A program made the position numbers and the translations under genes. From contig NC_052475.1 in NCBI RefSeq assembly GCF_009730915.1, positions 26,535,016 to 26,599,015 of the forward strand: a stretch of DNA of 64,000 nucleotides, in the 5' to 3' direction. The notes beneath the pieces were generated by a model. It saw only the letters and a program-made list of their open reading frames with translations. It had not been told where the DNA came from and made no database searches. Positions 63,858 to 64,000 of this stretch are shown here, one piece after another; position 1 is the stretch's first letter; each line of letters starts with the position of its first letter. Source of the stretch: Dioscorea cayenensis subsp. rotundata (lineage: Eukaryota; Streptophyta; Magnoliopsida; Dioscoreales; Dioscoreaceae).

Positions 63858-63959
63858 CTACACAGCTAAGCTCCCGAATTGTCTGTTCCAGTCCTCATAA
63901 GTATTCAATTCATTTGAGGAAACAGAAGGCCTCACCTCCTGTAATGCATTCTCAAAATC
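63858..63959 (-). CDS. FIGL1: Last exon of a FIGL1-like AAA ATPase (partial)
   Basis: A phase-0 minus-strand exon follows an acceptor (CATTTAG ending at 63960) and encodes DFENALQEVRPSVSSNELNT, YEDWNRQFGSLAV and a stop. This is the vps4/C-terminal helix that ends fidgetin-like, spastin and katanin AAA ATPases; the ending YExWNxQFGSL suits plant FIGL1, which limits meiotic crossover by antagonising strand invasion. The remaining exons lie beyond 64000. With only 33 residues, another member of the group is possible. Confidence 0.6.
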   Translation of the reverse strand, partial: DFENALQEVRPSVSSNELNTYEDWNRQFGSLAV

Positions 63960-64000
63960 CTAAATGGCAGCAAAGGAGAGCTATTTTAGTGACAACGAAG

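Overview
The window is nuclear DNA of a flowering plant: split genes with GT-AG introns, AT-rich spacers, and plant-specific families (FIT-type bHLH, F-box/kelch, CCoAOMT-like, EXO70, BSK). The SPCS1 and RPL17 proteins look monocot-like; a non-grass monocot is my best guess, but the sequence does not prove it.

Layout. 0.7-1.4 kb: signal peptidase subunit SPCS1 (-). 4.3-5.6 kb: a FIT-like bHLH iron-response regulator (+). 6.9-7.3 kb: a young foldback element with perfect 147-bp arms. 10.7-15 kb: an F-box/kelch gene (+) with a long leader full of diverged repeats and a near-perfect miR2111 target site, which identifies it as a TML/At3g27150-type gene. 15.3-17 kb: a LINE 3' end and a Tourist MITE. 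17.3-19.8 kb: six-exon ribosomal protein RPL17/uL22 (-). 20-20.9 kb: two MITEs. 21.4-30.4 kb: a decayed Mutator-like (MULE) complex with a MuDR-type transposase (+) and, convergent to it, a Ulp1-like cysteine peptidase (-), the Kaonashi-type arrangement; it runs into a 1000-N gap. 31.4-32.2 kb: a tandem repeat and a small dsRNA-binding/coiled-coil ORF (-). 36.7-38.5 kb: broken BSK-kinase and UDP-glycosyltransferase genes side by side. 38.5-39.7 kb: tandem repeats ending in an odd GC/poly-G block. 40.2-53.7 kb: a segmental duplication carrying two CCoAOMT-like methyltransferase genes, a pseudogene between them and several later insertions. 55.7-57.8 kb: an intronless EXO70 gene (-). 63.86 kb: the last exon of a FIGL1-like AAA ATPase (-), which continues beyond the window.

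Most worth a second look. (1) The miR2111 site in the TML-like gene. (2) The methyltransferase pair: each copy has two alternative first exons joined in the same phase, and the copies have decayed in complementary ways. Copy A lacks the distal TATA box; copy B lacks the proximal ATG and has a damaged proximal TATA box. (3) MULE introns built of a ~20-bp minisatellite. (4) The perfect foldback element. (5) SINE and MITE insertions that can be dated against the segmental duplication through empty paralogous sites.
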